This document shows positions 16,006 to 24,307 of a stretch of 64,000 bases of DNA, one piece after another. Position 1 is the stretch's first letter. Each line of letters begins with the position of its first letter. Source of the stretch: Amycolatopsis iheyensis (GTDB lineage Bacteria > Actinomycetota > Actinomycetes > Mycobacteriales > Pseudonocardiaceae). The DNA is taken from positions 186,001-250,000 of the forward strand of contig NZ_JAMXQV010000004.1 of assembly GCF_024703995.1 (NCBI RefSeq), written 5' to 3'. Below the pieces are notes generated by a model. It was not told the DNA's origin and made no database searches. It was given only the letters and a program-made list of their open reading frames with translations. The position numbers and the translations under genes are program-made.

Positions 16006-16926
16006 ATGACGACCTTGGAGCCCGCTACCGATGCGGCGCAGGACAATCTCGCGGCTTTGGAGTCCGAAGCCATCCACATCTTCCGCGAAGTGGCGGGTGA
16101 GTTCGACCGGCCGGTGATCCTCTTCTCCGGCGGCAAGGACTCGACGTTGCTGCTGCACCTGGCGATCAAGGCCTTCTGGCCGGCGCCGGTGCCGTTCCCG
16201 CTGCTGCACGTGGACACCGGGCACAACTTCGACGAGGTCATCGAGTTCCGCGACCGCGTCGTCGAGCAGCACGGGCTGCGGCTGGTCGTGGCGAAGGTCC
16301 AGGACTGGATCGACGACGGCCGCCTGGAGGAGCGCGCCGACGGGATGCGCAACCCGCTGCAGACCACGCCGTTGCTGGACACGATCGCGGAGAACAAGTT
16401 CGACGCCGTGTTCGGCGGCGGCCGCCGCGACGAGGAGCGCGCCCGGGCGAAGGAGCGGATCTTCAGCCTCCGCAACGCTTTCGGCCAGTGGGAGCCGCGG
16501 CGGCAGCGGCCCGAGCTGTGGAACCTCTACAACGGCCGGCACCGCCCGGGTGAGCAGGTCCGTGTCTTCCCGCTGTCCAACTGGACCGAGGCCGACGTCT
16601 GGAACTACATCGCCCGCGAGCAGGTCGAGCTGCCGTCGATCTACTACGCGCACCAGCGCGAGGTGTACCTGCGCGACGGGATGCTGCTGGCCGAAGGCCC
16701 GTGGGGCGGCCCGCGCCCGGGCGAGGAGATCCGCGAGCGGACGGTCCGCTACCGCACCGTCGGCGACGGCTCGTGCACCGGGGCGATCGAGTCCACCGCC
16801 GCCACCGTCGAAGACGTCATCGCCGAGGTTTCGGCGTCGCGGCTGACCGAACGCGGCTCCAGCCGCGCCGACGACCGCATGTCCGAAGCGGCCATGGAAG
16901 ACCGCAAGCGTGAGGGGTACTTCTGA
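16006..16926 (+). CDS. cysD: Sulfate adenylyltransferase subunit 2
   Basis: A 306-residue small subunit of ATP sulfurylase, which makes APS from sulfate and ATP. The PP-loop FSGGKDSTLLLHLA lies near residue 43. LHVDTGHNFDEVIEF, FGGGRRDEERARAKERIFS and the long C-terminal region RTVRYRTVGDGSCTGAI are typical. It has a GAGGAAAGG ribosome-binding site before ATG 16006, 12 bases after cysH. Its TGA shares a base with the ATG of cysN (TGATG), so the two subunits are translationally coupled and presumably form the CysDN complex. Confidence 0.95.
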   Translation: MTTLEPATDAAQDNLAALESEAIHIFREVAGEFDRPVILFSGGKDSTLLLHLAIKAFWPAPVPFPLLHVDTGHNFDEVIEFRDRVVEQHGLRLVVAKVQDWIDDGRLEERADGMRNPLQTTPLLDTIAENKFDAVFGGGRRDEERARAKERIFSLRNAFGQWEPRRQRPELWNLYNGRHRPGEQVRVFPLSNWTEADVWNYIAREQVELPSIYYAHQREVYLRDGMLLAEGPWGGPRPGEEIRERTVRYRTVGDGSCTGAIESTAATVEDVIAEVSASRLTERGSSRADDRMSEAAMEDRKREGYF

Positions 16927-18188
16927 TGAGCTCGCTGCTTCGCCTGGCCACCGCCGGGAGCGTGGACGACGGGAAGTCCACCCTGGTCGGCCGGCTGCTC
17001 TACGACACGAAGTCGGTGCTCGCCGACCAGCTCGACGCCGTCACCCGCGCGTCCGTCGACAAGGGACTGTCCACTCCGGACCTGTCGCTGCTCGTCGACG
17101 GCCTGCGCTCGGAGCGCGAGCAGGGCATCACCATCGACGTCGCGTACCGGTACTTCGCCACGCCCAAGCGGTCGTTCGTGCTGGCCGACACGCCGGGGCA
17201 CGTGCAGTACACGCGCAACACCGTCACCGGCGCGTCGACCGCGCAGCTGGCCGTGCTGCTGGTCGACGCGCGCAAGGGCGTCATCGAGCAGACCCGGCGG
17301 CACGCGGCCGTGCTGGCCCTGCTGGGTGTGCCGCAGCTGGTGCTGGCGGTGAACAAGATCGACCTGGTCGGCTACGACGAGGCGACGTTCACCGTGATCG
17401 CCAAGGAGTTCGCTTCGCACGCCGAAACGCTCGGCTACGCGCGGGGTTCGGTGCTCGCGATCCCCGTGTCGGCGCTGGAAGGCGACAACGTCGCGACGCG
17501 GTCCGAGCGGACGCCGTGGTACTCCGGCCCCAGCCTGCTGGAGCACCTGGAGGACGTTCCGGTCGCGCCCGACCCGCACGACTCGGCACTGCGGTTCCCG
17601 GTGCAGTACGTGATCCGCCCGCGCACGCCCGAGTACCCGGACTACCGCGGCTACGCGGGCCAGATCGCCGCGGGCACGGTGCGTCCCGGCGACGAGATCG
17701 TCGTGGTGCCGCAGGGCATCCGCAGCCGCGTCGAGCGCATCGACACCGCCGACGGCCCGCTCGAGGAGGCCGGCGCCGGCACGTCGGTGACACTGGTGCT
17801 GGCCGACGAGATCGACATCTCCCGCGGCGACCTGATCGCGGCCGCCGACGCGCCACCGCGGGTCACCGACGAGATCACCGGCACGCTGTGCTGGCTGTCG
17901 TCGAAGCCGCTGAAGGCCGGCGCGCGGGTGCTCGTCAAGCACGGCACCCGCACGGTCCAGGCGCTGGTCGGCGAGCTGCACGCGCGCTTCGACGAGCAGA
18001 CGCTGTCCAGTGTGGACGCACCGGCTTCCTTGGAGCTGAACGACATCGGCCGCGTTTCCCTGCGGCTGGCCGAAGAGCTGGGCGTCGACGACTACGGCGT
18101 CAGCCCGCGCACCGGCGCGTTCCTGGTGATCGACCCGAAGGACGGCGACACCCTCGCCGCGGGCCTGGTCGGTGAGCGCTTCTCGTGA
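16926..18188 (+). CDS. cysN: Sulfate adenylyltransferase subunit 1 (GTPase)
   Basis: A 420-residue elongation-factor-like GTPase that drives APS formation by GTP hydrolysis. GTPase motifs are GSVDDGKSTLVGRL (G1), ADTPGHVQYTRN (G3) and AVNKIDL (G4). EF-Tu-like domains II and III follow. The length ends there: the C-terminal APS kinase (CysC) domain of mycobacterial CysNC fusions is absent. Together with an APS-type CysH, that implies direct reduction of APS. The GTG of the next gene overlaps its stop. Confidence 0.93.
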   Translation: MSSLLRLATAGSVDDGKSTLVGRLLYDTKSVLADQLDAVTRASVDKGLSTPDLSLLVDGLRSEREQGITIDVAYRYFATPKRSFVLADTPGHVQYTRNTVTGASTAQLAVLLVDARKGVIEQTRRHAAVLALLGVPQLVLAVNKIDLVGYDEATFTVIAKEFASHAETLGYARGSVLAIPVSALEGDNVATRSERTPWYSGPSLLEHLEDVPVAPDPHDSALRFPVQYVIRPRTPEYPDYRGYAGQIAAGTVRPGDEIVVVPQGIRSRVERIDTADGPLEEAGAGTSVTLVLADEIDISRGDLIAAADAPPRVTDEITGTLCWLSSKPLKAGARVLVKHGTRTVQALVGELHARFDEQTLSSVDAPASLELNDIGRVSLRLAEELGVDDYGVSPRTGAFLVIDPKDGDTLAAGLVGERFS

Positions 18189-18922
18189 CGCCACCCCTGG
18201 TCGCCGTCGCGCACGGCAGTCGTGACCCCCGCTCGGCGGCGACCGTGCGGGCCCTCGTCGACGTCGTGCGCGACCGGGCGCCGGGAGCTCCGGTGCACGA
18301 GTCCTTTTTGGACCTGTCCACGCCGAACGTGACGGACGTGCTCCGTGGCCTGTACTCCGAGGGCCACCGGAGCGCGGTCGTGGTGCCGCTGCTGCTGGGC
18401 AGCGCGTTCCACGCCCGGGTGGACCTGCCGGCGCTGATCGCCTCGGTCGGTTCCGAGTGCCCGGGTTTCCGCGTCGAGGTGTCGGACGTCCTCGGCGCGG
18501 ACCCGGCCCTGGAGGCGGTGGCCCTGGACCGGCTGGCGGCCGCACCCCGCCGCCGCGGCACGGGCGTGCTGCTCAGCGCGGTGGGTTCGTCCAACGCGTC
18601 GGCGAACGCGGTCGTGGCTTCGCTCGCCGCGCGCTGGGAAGAGCGGCTGGGGATCCCGGTGAGCGAGGCGTTCGCGTCCGCCACCCAGCCGGCCATCCCC
18701 GCGGCGGCCGCCCGGCTGCGTTCCCGCGGCGTGCGGCACCTGGTCGTGGCGTCGTGGTTCCTCGCGCCGGGTCTGCTGCCGGACCGCATCGCGGCACTGG
18801 CCCGCGACGAGGACCCACGCGTGTTCGTCGCGGCACCCCTGGCCGATGACCCGCGGGTCGCCGACGTCGTGATCAGCCGGTACGCCTCCGCGATGAGCGG
18901 GCTGCTCCGCCAGTACGCCTGA
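18185..18922 (+). CDS. Sirohydrochlorin chelatase/CbiX-like protein
   Basis: A 245-residue protein with two CbiX-type halves. The first shows AHGSRDPRSAATVRAL, carrying the likely metal-binding histidine, and the second shows LLSAVGSSNASANAVV and LVVASWFLAPG. Such enzymes insert Fe or Co into sirohydrochlorin. The operon context, behind a siroheme-dependent sulfite reductase, favours ferrochelatase activity for siroheme (SirB role), but cobalt insertion is possible. GTG 18185 overlaps the cysN stop. It appears to be the last gene of the operon. Confidence 0.88.
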   Translation: MTPPLVAVAHGSRDPRSAATVRALVDVVRDRAPGAPVHESFLDLSTPNVTDVLRGLYSEGHRSAVVVPLLLGSAFHARVDLPALIASVGSECPGFRVEVSDVLGADPALEAVALDRLAAAPRRRGTGVLLSAVGSSNASANAVVASLAARWEERLGIPVSEAFASATQPAIPAAAARLRSRGVRHLVVASWFLAPGLLPDRIAALARDEDPRVFVAAPLADDPRVADVVISRYASAMSGLLRQYA

Positions 18923-18997
18923 GCACCGGCAACACCGCCAAAAGGCGAGTCTTATTCACATTTGTCGTCACTCCGCGCGCATGGCAACGGTAAATCC

Positions 18998-19028
18998 TTG
19001 ACGCGCTAGTTAACTTGCCGGTAACTAT
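18998..19028 (+). promoter_or_regulatory. Candidate sigma-70-type promoter
   Basis: TTGACG at 18998-19003 and TAACTAT at 19022-19028 are separated by 18 bases, close to the vegetative consensus. They lie about 60 bases before the secreted-protein ATG at 19086. This is the best promoter-like pair I could read between 18923 and 19085. Confidence 0.45.
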
Positions 19029-19085
19029 CTAAGCGCTGCGCAGCTTTCTCCCTCCCCTCTTGAAACCGCAGGTAGGTGGATACAG

Positions 19086-19715
19086 ATGAAAGCTCTTCAC
19101 CTTTCCAAGCTCGGCGTTCTGGTCGCGGCCGCGGCCCTTCCGATCGCCCTCGCCGCCCCCGCTTCGGCGGCCACGACCATTGCCTTCGACTGCCAGGCCG
19201 ACGCCCCCATCGTCGGACCGCAGCAGGTGTCGCTCAACCAGGACGCCGACGTCACCGCGCCCGCGACGGTCGCCCCCGGCGGCGCGTTCGACGTCGTCAT
19301 CGATCCGGCGCCGAACACCGTGCCGGGTGACGTCAGCGGGAACAAGGTCAAGAACATCAACACCTTCGCGCTGAAGTTCCCGATCCCCGCCAACTCCACC
19401 TACGTCGGCGCGGACCTCGCCGGCGGGTCCGGGCTCGGCTCGACCGCGCCGACCATCGCGGTCGCGAACGGCGTCGCGACGCTGAGCTTCCCCGGCCCGA
19501 TCGCCGGGGGCGCGACGTTCGAGCTGCCCACCATCACCGCCCACCTGACCGCGGGCCAGTCGGGCACCATCGAGACGAAGCTGTCCGGCACCAGCTACAG
19601 CGACCCCGGCCTGACGTTCAAGGCCGTGGCGAGCAGCATCATCGGCGACGTCACCGCGCCGACGGCCTGCTTCCCCAACCCCAGCCCGGTCTTCACCACG
19701 ACGACCATCGGCTGA
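19086..19715 (+). CDS. Secreted protein of unknown function
   Basis: A 209-residue exported protein. The N-terminal signal peptide (MKALHLSKLGVLVAAAALPI, cleavage after PASA) is clear. The mature part is a beta-rich, threonine/alanine/proline-rich domain (VTAPATVAPGGAFDVVIDPAP), with two cysteines, near residues 39 and 199, that might pair. Similar secreted proteins are common in Amycolatopsis, Nocardia and Rhodococcus; I do not recognise an assigned function. A promoter-like pair lies upstream and a strong terminator directly follows, so it is probably a single-gene transcript. Confidence 0.8.
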   Translation: MKALHLSKLGVLVAAAALPIALAAPASAATTIAFDCQADAPIVGPQQVSLNQDADVTAPATVAPGGAFDVVIDPAPNTVPGDVSGNKVKNINTFALKFPIPANSTYVGADLAGGSGLGSTAPTIAVANGVATLSFPGPIAGGATFELPTITAHLTAGQSGTIETKLSGTSYSDPGLTFKAVASSIIGDVTAPTACFPNPSPVFTTTTIG

Positions 19716-19721
19716 CCGCGA

Positions 19722-19757
19722 GCCACCCTGCGGGCGGGGTTCCGCCCGTAGGGTGGC
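19722..19757 (+). terminator. Hairpin terminator after the secreted-protein gene
   Basis: A long GC-rich stem pairs GCCACCCTGCGGGCGG (19722-19737) with CCGCCCGTAGGGTGGC (19742-19757), with one mismatch, around a 4-base loop. It starts 7 bases after the stop of the secreted-protein gene. There is no T-run, as is usual in actinobacteria. It ends only 3 bases before the ATG of the next gene. Confidence 0.6.
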
Positions 19758-19760
19758 CGC

Positions 19761-20264
19761 ATGGGGAACTTCGAACTCGCTCAGGTCAACATCAGCCGGA
19801 TGAAGACGCCGCTGGACGACGAGTCCTTCCGCGACTTCGTCGACAACCTCGAGCCCGTCAACGCCCTCGCGGACGCCGCTCCGGGGTTCGTCTGGCGCCT
19901 ACAGACCGAGGACGGCGACGCGACGTCGGTCCGCGCCTTCGAATGGGATGTCCGCGGCACGTCCGGGATCCTGGTCAACATGTCCGTGTGGACGTCGGTG
20001 GAGACGTTGGCCGCCTTCGTCTACTCCGCCGGGCACGTGGCGATCATGAAACGCCGCCGCGAGTGGTTCCACCACGTCCGCGAAGCGATGACCGTGCTGT
20101 GGTGGGTCCCCGCCGGGCACCGGCCGGCCACCGCGGAGGCCGAGGAGAAGATCAAGCACCTGCGCGTCCACGGGCCGACACCCCAGGCGTTCACGCTGAA
20201 GCAGCACTTCTCGCCGGTCGCGGAAGCCCGCGAGGGTGACCCCGGCTGGCTGTGCCCCGCGTAA
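19761..20264 (+). CDS. DUF3291-domain protein
   Basis: A 167-residue protein of the DUF3291 family, an alpha/beta ferredoxin-like fold related to monooxygenases of the ABM type. Typical features are the start MGNFELAQVNISRMK, APGFVWRLQTEDGD, VNMSVWTSVETLAAFVY and the WWVPAGHRPATAEAEEK segment. No function is established for the family. ATG 19761 directly follows the hairpin terminator of the previous gene. An enoyl-CoA hydratase gene begins 37 bases after its stop. Confidence 0.8.
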   Translation: MGNFELAQVNISRMKTPLDDESFRDFVDNLEPVNALADAAPGFVWRLQTEDGDATSVRAFEWDVRGTSGILVNMSVWTSVETLAAFVYSAGHVAIMKRRREWFHHVREAMTVLWWVPAGHRPATAEAEEKIKHLRVHGPTPQAFTLKQHFSPVAEAREGDPGWLCPA

Positions 20265-20301
20265 CACCGGTGCCGCGCGGGGAGTGTGCAAGGGTGTCGG
20301 C

Positions 20302-21069
20302 ATGGCTGACGAACTGGTGCACTACGACGTGGTGGGCGGCACCGCCACGATCACCCTGGACTCCCCGCACAACCGCAACGCGCTCTCGGCGCAGCTTCGC
20401 CGGGAGCTGTCGGGCTCGCTGGCCAAGGCGGCCGCCGACGACGCCGTCCGCGTGATCGTGCTGACCCACACGGGTCCGGTGTTCTGCGCGGGGATGGATC
20501 TCAAGGAGGCTCGCGGCGCCGGTGCGGGCGACCAGGGCGTGAACGAGTTCCCGAAGATCCTCGAGCAGCTGTGGACCAGCCCCAAGCCGGTGGTCGCCCG
20601 CCTGGCCGGCCCCGCCCGCGCCGGCGGCATCGGCATGGTGGCGGCGTGCGACATCGCGGTGGCGGTGCCGGAAGCGACGTTCGCCTTCTCCGAGGTCCGC
20701 ATCGGCGTGGTCCCGGCGGTGATCTCCCTGACGGTCCTGCCGAGGCTGAACCCCCGCGCGGCGCACGAGCTGTTCCTGACGGGCGACACCTTCGACGCCC
20801 GCCGCGCGGTGGAGATCGGCCTCCTCAACTCGGCGACGTCCGACCTGGACGCCGAGGTGGCCCGGTTCGTGAAGGCACTGGCGGCGGGCGGCCCGACGGC
20901 CCTAGCGGAGACGAAGGCCCTGCTGAGCCGCCCCCGCCCGGCGACGCCGTCGGAAGGGTTCGAGGAGATGCTCGGCCTGTCGGCGAAGTTCTTCGCGAGC
21001 GAAGAAGGCCAGGAGGGCATCCTGGCGTTCGCCCAGAAGCGCAAGCCGAACTGGGTCCCCGAGGACTGA
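20302..21069 (+). CDS. Enoyl-CoA hydratase/isomerase family protein
   Basis: A 255-residue crotonase-fold protein. The start MADELVHYDVVGGTATITLD, the oxyanion-hole segment FCAGMDLKEA, and RPARAGGIGMVAACDI-like second oxyanion motif (here AGPARAGGIGMVAA) fit the family. The catalytic glutamates of typical hydratases are not certain: the usual E in the second helix region reads PEATFAFSEVRIGV, where a glutamate is present. Function in fatty-acid oxidation or another CoA pathway is possible. ATG 20302 was chosen because it starts the conserved fold. It is followed by a palindromic repeat. Confidence 0.83.
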   Translation: MADELVHYDVVGGTATITLDSPHNRNALSAQLRRELSGSLAKAAADDAVRVIVLTHTGPVFCAGMDLKEARGAGAGDQGVNEFPKILEQLWTSPKPVVARLAGPARAGGIGMVAACDIAVAVPEATFAFSEVRIGVVPAVISLTVLPRLNPRAAHELFLTGDTFDARRAVEIGLLNSATSDLDAEVARFVKALAAGGPTALAETKALLSRPRPATPSEGFEEMLGLSAKFFASEEGQEGILAFAQKRKPNWVPED

Positions 21070-21157
21070 AGCGCCCCAATGCCACATTGGGTGCGTCCAG
21101 CGCACCCAATGTGGCGTTCGGTGCGTCCAGCGCACCCAACGCCACATTGGGGCGCTT
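21069..21157. repeat. Second copy of the CCCAATGTGGCG palindrome family
   Basis: Outer arms AAGCGCCCCAATG (21069-21081) and CATTGGGGCGCTT (21145-21157) enclose two copies of GGTGCGTCCAGCGCACC, each itself a hairpin, separated by an AATGTGGCGTTC-type spacer. The same building blocks form the element at 1579-1739. Here it sits between convergent genes, so it may end transcription from both sides. Similar blocks at two sites suggest a dispersed intergenic family. Confidence 0.8.
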
Positions 21158-21160
21158 GGG

Positions 21161-22435
21161 TCACACCCGGACGCGGGCCTGCTTGCCGGGGACCAGCGCG
21201 AGCAGGCCGGTGATCCCGCCACACGCCGCGGCCACGAGGTACACCGGCGCCAAACCCCCGGCCTGGTAAGCGATTCCGAGCACCGCGACCCCGAGCGTCT
21301 GCCCGAACTGGCGGGTCGTGGTGAGGATGCCCGCGGCCATCCCCGCCCGTCCCGGCGGGGCCGCGGCGGCGATCGCCGCCCCCATGGCCGGTCCCGCGAT
21401 CCCCACGCCGACGCCCGTCACCGCCAACCCGGCCGGCACCGGGAAACCCAGCAGCAGCACGCACCCGAGCCCGCCCACCAGCACCCCCGCGCCGAGCAGC
21501 ACCCGCGGCGGGAACCGGCGCAGCACCCTGCCGGCGAACGTCGACGTCAGGAACGACGCCACCGCGAGCGGCGCCAGCACGAGCCCGGCCGCGACCGGCG
21601 ACCGCGAAAGCCCCAGCCACAACGACACGTACACCAGCGCGGCGAACGTCGACGTCGACGCGGCCGCACACGCCACCACCGTCGTGAACCCGCGGTCCCG
21701 GAACAACTTCAGCTCCAGCAACGGCACCGGGCGCCGCCGTTCCACCACGAAGAAGACGCCGAACGCGACCACCGAAACCACCAGCGCCGGCCACCACCCG
21801 GACGTCAGCCCGTGCACCAGGCTCGCCGCGCCGATCGCGAACCACACCGCGCCCGCGAGGTCGAACCGGCCGGGCACGCCCGGCGGATCCGGCCGCAGCA
21901 CCCGCAGTGCGAACAACGCCGTCAGCACCGCCGGCGGCACGTTGACGAAGAAGATCGCCGCCCAGCCGAAGTACTCGGTCAGCACCCCGCCGGCCACCGG
22001 CCCCAAAGCCGCGCCGAGGCCGTTCACCGCGAAGAACACACTGATCGCCGTCGCCCGTGCGCGACCCTCGTAGCAGGCGGCGAGCAACGCGAACCCCGTC
22101 ACCGCCAACGCCGAGCCGCCGGCGGCCTGCACCCCGCGCGCGGCGATCAGCGTGCCGATGTCCGGCGCCAGCCCACAGCCCAGCGACGCCAGCCCGAACA
22201 CCGCCAGCCCGGCGAGGTAGACCCGCCGCAGGCCCCAGCGGTCGGCGAGCGAGCCCATCGCGAGCATCAGCACGGCCAGGACCAGCGTGTAGACGTCCGG
22301 CACCCACTGCAGCTGCGCCATCGACGCCGAGAACCCGGCCCCGATGGCGGGCAAGGCCACCGTCACGACCGTGGTGTCCAGCAGGAACAGGAACGAGCCC
22401 GCGCAGACCGCGAGCAGCGGCCACCACTTGCGCAT
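21161..22435 (-). CDS. MFS transporter, DHA-type drug efflux
   Basis: A 424-residue membrane protein with about 12 hydrophobic segments. The N-terminal segment FLFLLDTTVVTVALPAIG carries the motif D1-like pattern (LDxTVVNVALP) of drug:H+ antiporters, and GSLADRWGLRRVYLAG is the loop 2-3 motif A. Substrates are unknown, though this class often exports drugs or secondary metabolites. ATG 22435 has a GGGAGA ribosome-binding site; an earlier start would overlap the promoter region. It is divergent from an Lrp/AsnC-type regulator, a common pairing for ligand-controlled efflux. Confidence 0.87.
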   Translation of the reverse strand: MRKWWPLLAVCAGSFLFLLDTTVVTVALPAIGAGFSASMAQLQWVPDVYTLVLAVLMLAMGSLADRWGLRRVYLAGLAVFGLASLGCGLAPDIGTLIAARGVQAAGGSALAVTGFALLAACYEGRARATAISVFFAVNGLGAALGPVAGGVLTEYFGWAAIFFVNVPPAVLTALFALRVLRPDPPGVPGRFDLAGAVWFAIGAASLVHGLTSGWWPALVVSVVAFGVFFVVERRRPVPLLELKLFRDRGFTTVVACAAASTSTFAALVYVSLWLGLSRSPVAAGLVLAPLAVASFLTSTFAGRVLRRFPPRVLLGAGVLVGGLGCVLLLGFPVPAGLAVTGVGVGIAGPAMGAAIAAAAPPGRAGMAAGILTTTRQFGQTLGVAVLGIAYQAGGLAPVYLVAAACGGITGLLALVPGKQARVRV

Positions 22436-22538
22436 CGAAATCTCCCTTCGGTTGCCCCGAAGAGTGCGATCGCGACGCCGATCGCCACCAGACAAGTCGA
22501 TAAATCCGCCGGATACCGTCATGAGCTAGCGTTGAAGC

Positions 22539-23504
22539 ATGGAAACCGTCACGCTCGACGACGTCGACCGCGGCCTGGTCCACGCCCTGCAGCTCGACGG
22601 CCGGGCGCCGATGCGGACCCTCGGGCAGGTGCTCGGCGTCTCGGAGAACACCGTCGCCCGGCGCTACCAGCGGCTGCGGACCGCCGGTGTCCTGCGCGTC
22701 ACCGGCGCGGTCAACGGCGGCGAAGCCGGCTACACGAGCTGGACCCTGCGCCTGCGCACGACCCCGGACGCCGGGGCCGCCGTCGCGGACGCGCTGGCCG
22801 GCCGCGCCGACGTCTCGTGGGTGCACCTGCTCTCCGGCGGCACCGAGATCTCCTGCACCGTGCACGCACCCGGCTCGGCCGGGCGGGACGACCTCCTGCT
22901 GCGCAAGCTGCCGCGTGCGAGCCGCGTAACCGCTGTTTCGGCGCACGAACTGCTGCACACGTTCGCGCTCCCGGACGGCTGGGGCGGGCTGCACTGCCTG
23001 TCCCCCGGCCAGATCGAGCGGCTGCGCCCGCCGCCACCCGAGGGCGCCGGTGTCCCGCCGGAGCCGGCCGACCGCCCCCTGCTCGACGCACTCGCCCACG
23101 ACGGGCGCGCGAGCTACACCACCCTGGCCAAGGTCACCGGCTGGGCCGACTCGACGGTGCGGCGCCGGATGGAGGTGCTGCGCCGCCACGGCACGCTGAC
23201 CTACCACCTCGACCTCTCGCCGGCCGGGCTCGGTTTCCACTCGGAGACGCGGCTGTGGCTGACGGTGTCACCGGCGCACCTGGCCGCGGCGGGCGAAGCG
23301 CTGGCGAGCCACGCGGAGACGTCGTTCGCCGTCGCGACGACCGGCCCGACGAACCTCACGGCGATGGTGAACTGCCGCGACGCACGCGACTTCTACCGCT
23401 ACCTCACCGACCGCGTGGCCGGGATCCGCGGGGTGCAGACGCTCGAGAGCGCACCCGTGATCCGGACCGTCAAGCGCCTCACGCGTCCGGCAGGACGACC
23501 GTGA
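22539..23504 (+). CDS. Lrp/AsnC-family regulator with two HTH domains
   Basis: A 321-residue protein, double the usual Lrp length, with a tandem arrangement: HTH domains at residues ~8-50 (LVHALQLDGRAPMRTLGQVL) and ~182-225 (LLDALAHDGRASYTTLAKVT), each followed by an AsnC/RAM-like effector region. Lrp proteins sense amino acids. Its divergent neighbour is an MFS exporter, which it probably controls. The 103-base gap holds an 11-bp near-palindrome, ATCCGCCGGAT, at 22504-22514. The end overlaps the convergent barstar gene by 26 bases. Confidence 0.87.
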   Translation: METVTLDDVDRGLVHALQLDGRAPMRTLGQVLGVSENTVARRYQRLRTAGVLRVTGAVNGGEAGYTSWTLRLRTTPDAGAAVADALAGRADVSWVHLLSGGTEISCTVHAPGSAGRDDLLLRKLPRASRVTAVSAHELLHTFALPDGWGGLHCLSPGQIERLRPPPPEGAGVPPEPADRPLLDALAHDGRASYTTLAKVTGWADSTVRRRMEVLRRHGTLTYHLDLSPAGLGFHSETRLWLTVSPAHLAAAGEALASHAETSFAVATTGPTNLTAMVNCRDARDFYRYLTDRVAGIRGVQTLESAPVIRTVKRLTRPAGRP

Positions 23505-23847
23505 GCCGCCACGAGCCGGCGCTGCGCCCGCTCGGCCCCAGCGCGCGCTGCGCGTCGGACAACACGCTGCGGATCGCCAGGTACGTCTTGGGTTCGGCCT
23601 TGCGCAGCGCCTCCGAGCCGGGCCAGATCAGCACGTGCTCCCCCCGCGGCAGCCAGGAAAGGTCGGTCAGGCAGTCGTAGAGCGCGTCGAGGTTGTGCCC
23701 GAAGTAGTCCGGAAAGGACAGTGCGTCGGCGAACGCGCCGAGCGTGCTGGCCTTGTCCACGGTGGGCCGCGAGTTCACCAGGTGCGGGTACGCGCCCCTC
23801 GCGAAGGCCTCTTCCGCGGCGGCCTTCGCCTGCTCCGAGGCGCTCAT
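23479..23847 (-). CDS. Barstar-like RNase inhibitor
   Basis: A 122-residue protein of the barstar (RNase inhibitor) family. The core is SFPDYFGHNLDALYDCLTDLSWL, with the acidic/aromatic surface used against barnase-type RNases, followed by VLIWPGSEALR. Barstar proteins bind the active site of the cognate RNase tightly. It starts at ATG 23847, overlapping the TGA of the RNase gene immediately upstream, so enzyme and inhibitor are translationally coupled. Most likely it protects the cytoplasm from the neighbouring RNase before export. Confidence 0.88.
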   Translation of the reverse strand: MSASEQAKAAAEEAFARGAYPHLVNSRPTVDKASTLGAFADALSFPDYFGHNLDALYDCLTDLSWLPRGEHVLIWPGSEALRKAEPKTYLAIRSVLSDAQRALGPSGRSAGSWRLTVVLPDA

Positions 23848-24296
23848 CGGGCCGGGTCCACGACGACGAACGACGCGTAGTGGTCGCCGGTGTAGTACAC
23901 CTCGTGCGACGAGCCCGTGATCAGCCGGCGCGCGCCGCGGTCGGCGCTGCCCGGGGTCTTCACGGTGTACTCGTGGTAGTAGCCGGTCTTCTTGCCGGGC
24001 AAGAGTTTCTCGCGGTTCTGGAACACGACGTCGTCGTTGCGCGGGTACGGGTACGGCCCGCCCTGCTGGATCAGCTTCCACGTGTCGGCGGCCTGCGTGG
24101 GCAACGCGGACAACGCCTTCAGCGGCAGACCCGAGTCGGCGCCCGGCACGGCCGCGCCGCCCTGGGCGGGTGCGCCGGCGGAGGTGCTCGGCGCGGTCGT
24201 CGAGCCGTCGCTGACGACGTCCTTGACCAGCCAGCCCCCCAGCACCAGCACGAGGAGCCCGATCAGCGCGGCGGTGATCCGCCTTCGGTTGAACAT
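23844..24296 (-). CDS. Membrane-anchored or secreted barnase/RNase T1-type ribonuclease
   Basis: A 150-residue protein. Residues ~5-25 (ITAALIGLLVLVLGGWLV) form a membrane anchor or signal segment, followed by a ~30-residue Ser/Thr/Gly/Ala linker. The C-terminal RNase domain shows the barnase-type blocks YHEYTVKTPGS (catalytic Glu/His region), RRLITG (Arg) and EVYYTGDHYASF (His). The family cleaves single-stranded RNA after guanine. With the anchor it would act outside the membrane. Its stop overlaps the barstar gene, making a toxin/immunity-like pair. No secretion system is adjacent. Confidence 0.85.
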   Translation of the reverse strand: MFNRRRITAALIGLLVLVLGGWLVKDVVSDGSTTAPSTSAGAPAQGGAAVPGADSGLPLKALSALPTQAADTWKLIQQGGPYPYPRNDDVVFQNREKLLPGKKTGYYHEYTVKTPGSADRGARRLITGSSHEVYYTGDHYASFVVVDPAR

Positions 24297-24307
24297 GGTG
24301 CGCCAGC

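Noticed and set aside
20322..23240. A 972-codon minus-strand frame across echA, the MFS gene and the Lrp gene
   Set aside because: It runs through three well-supported genes in other frames and has low-complexity composition.
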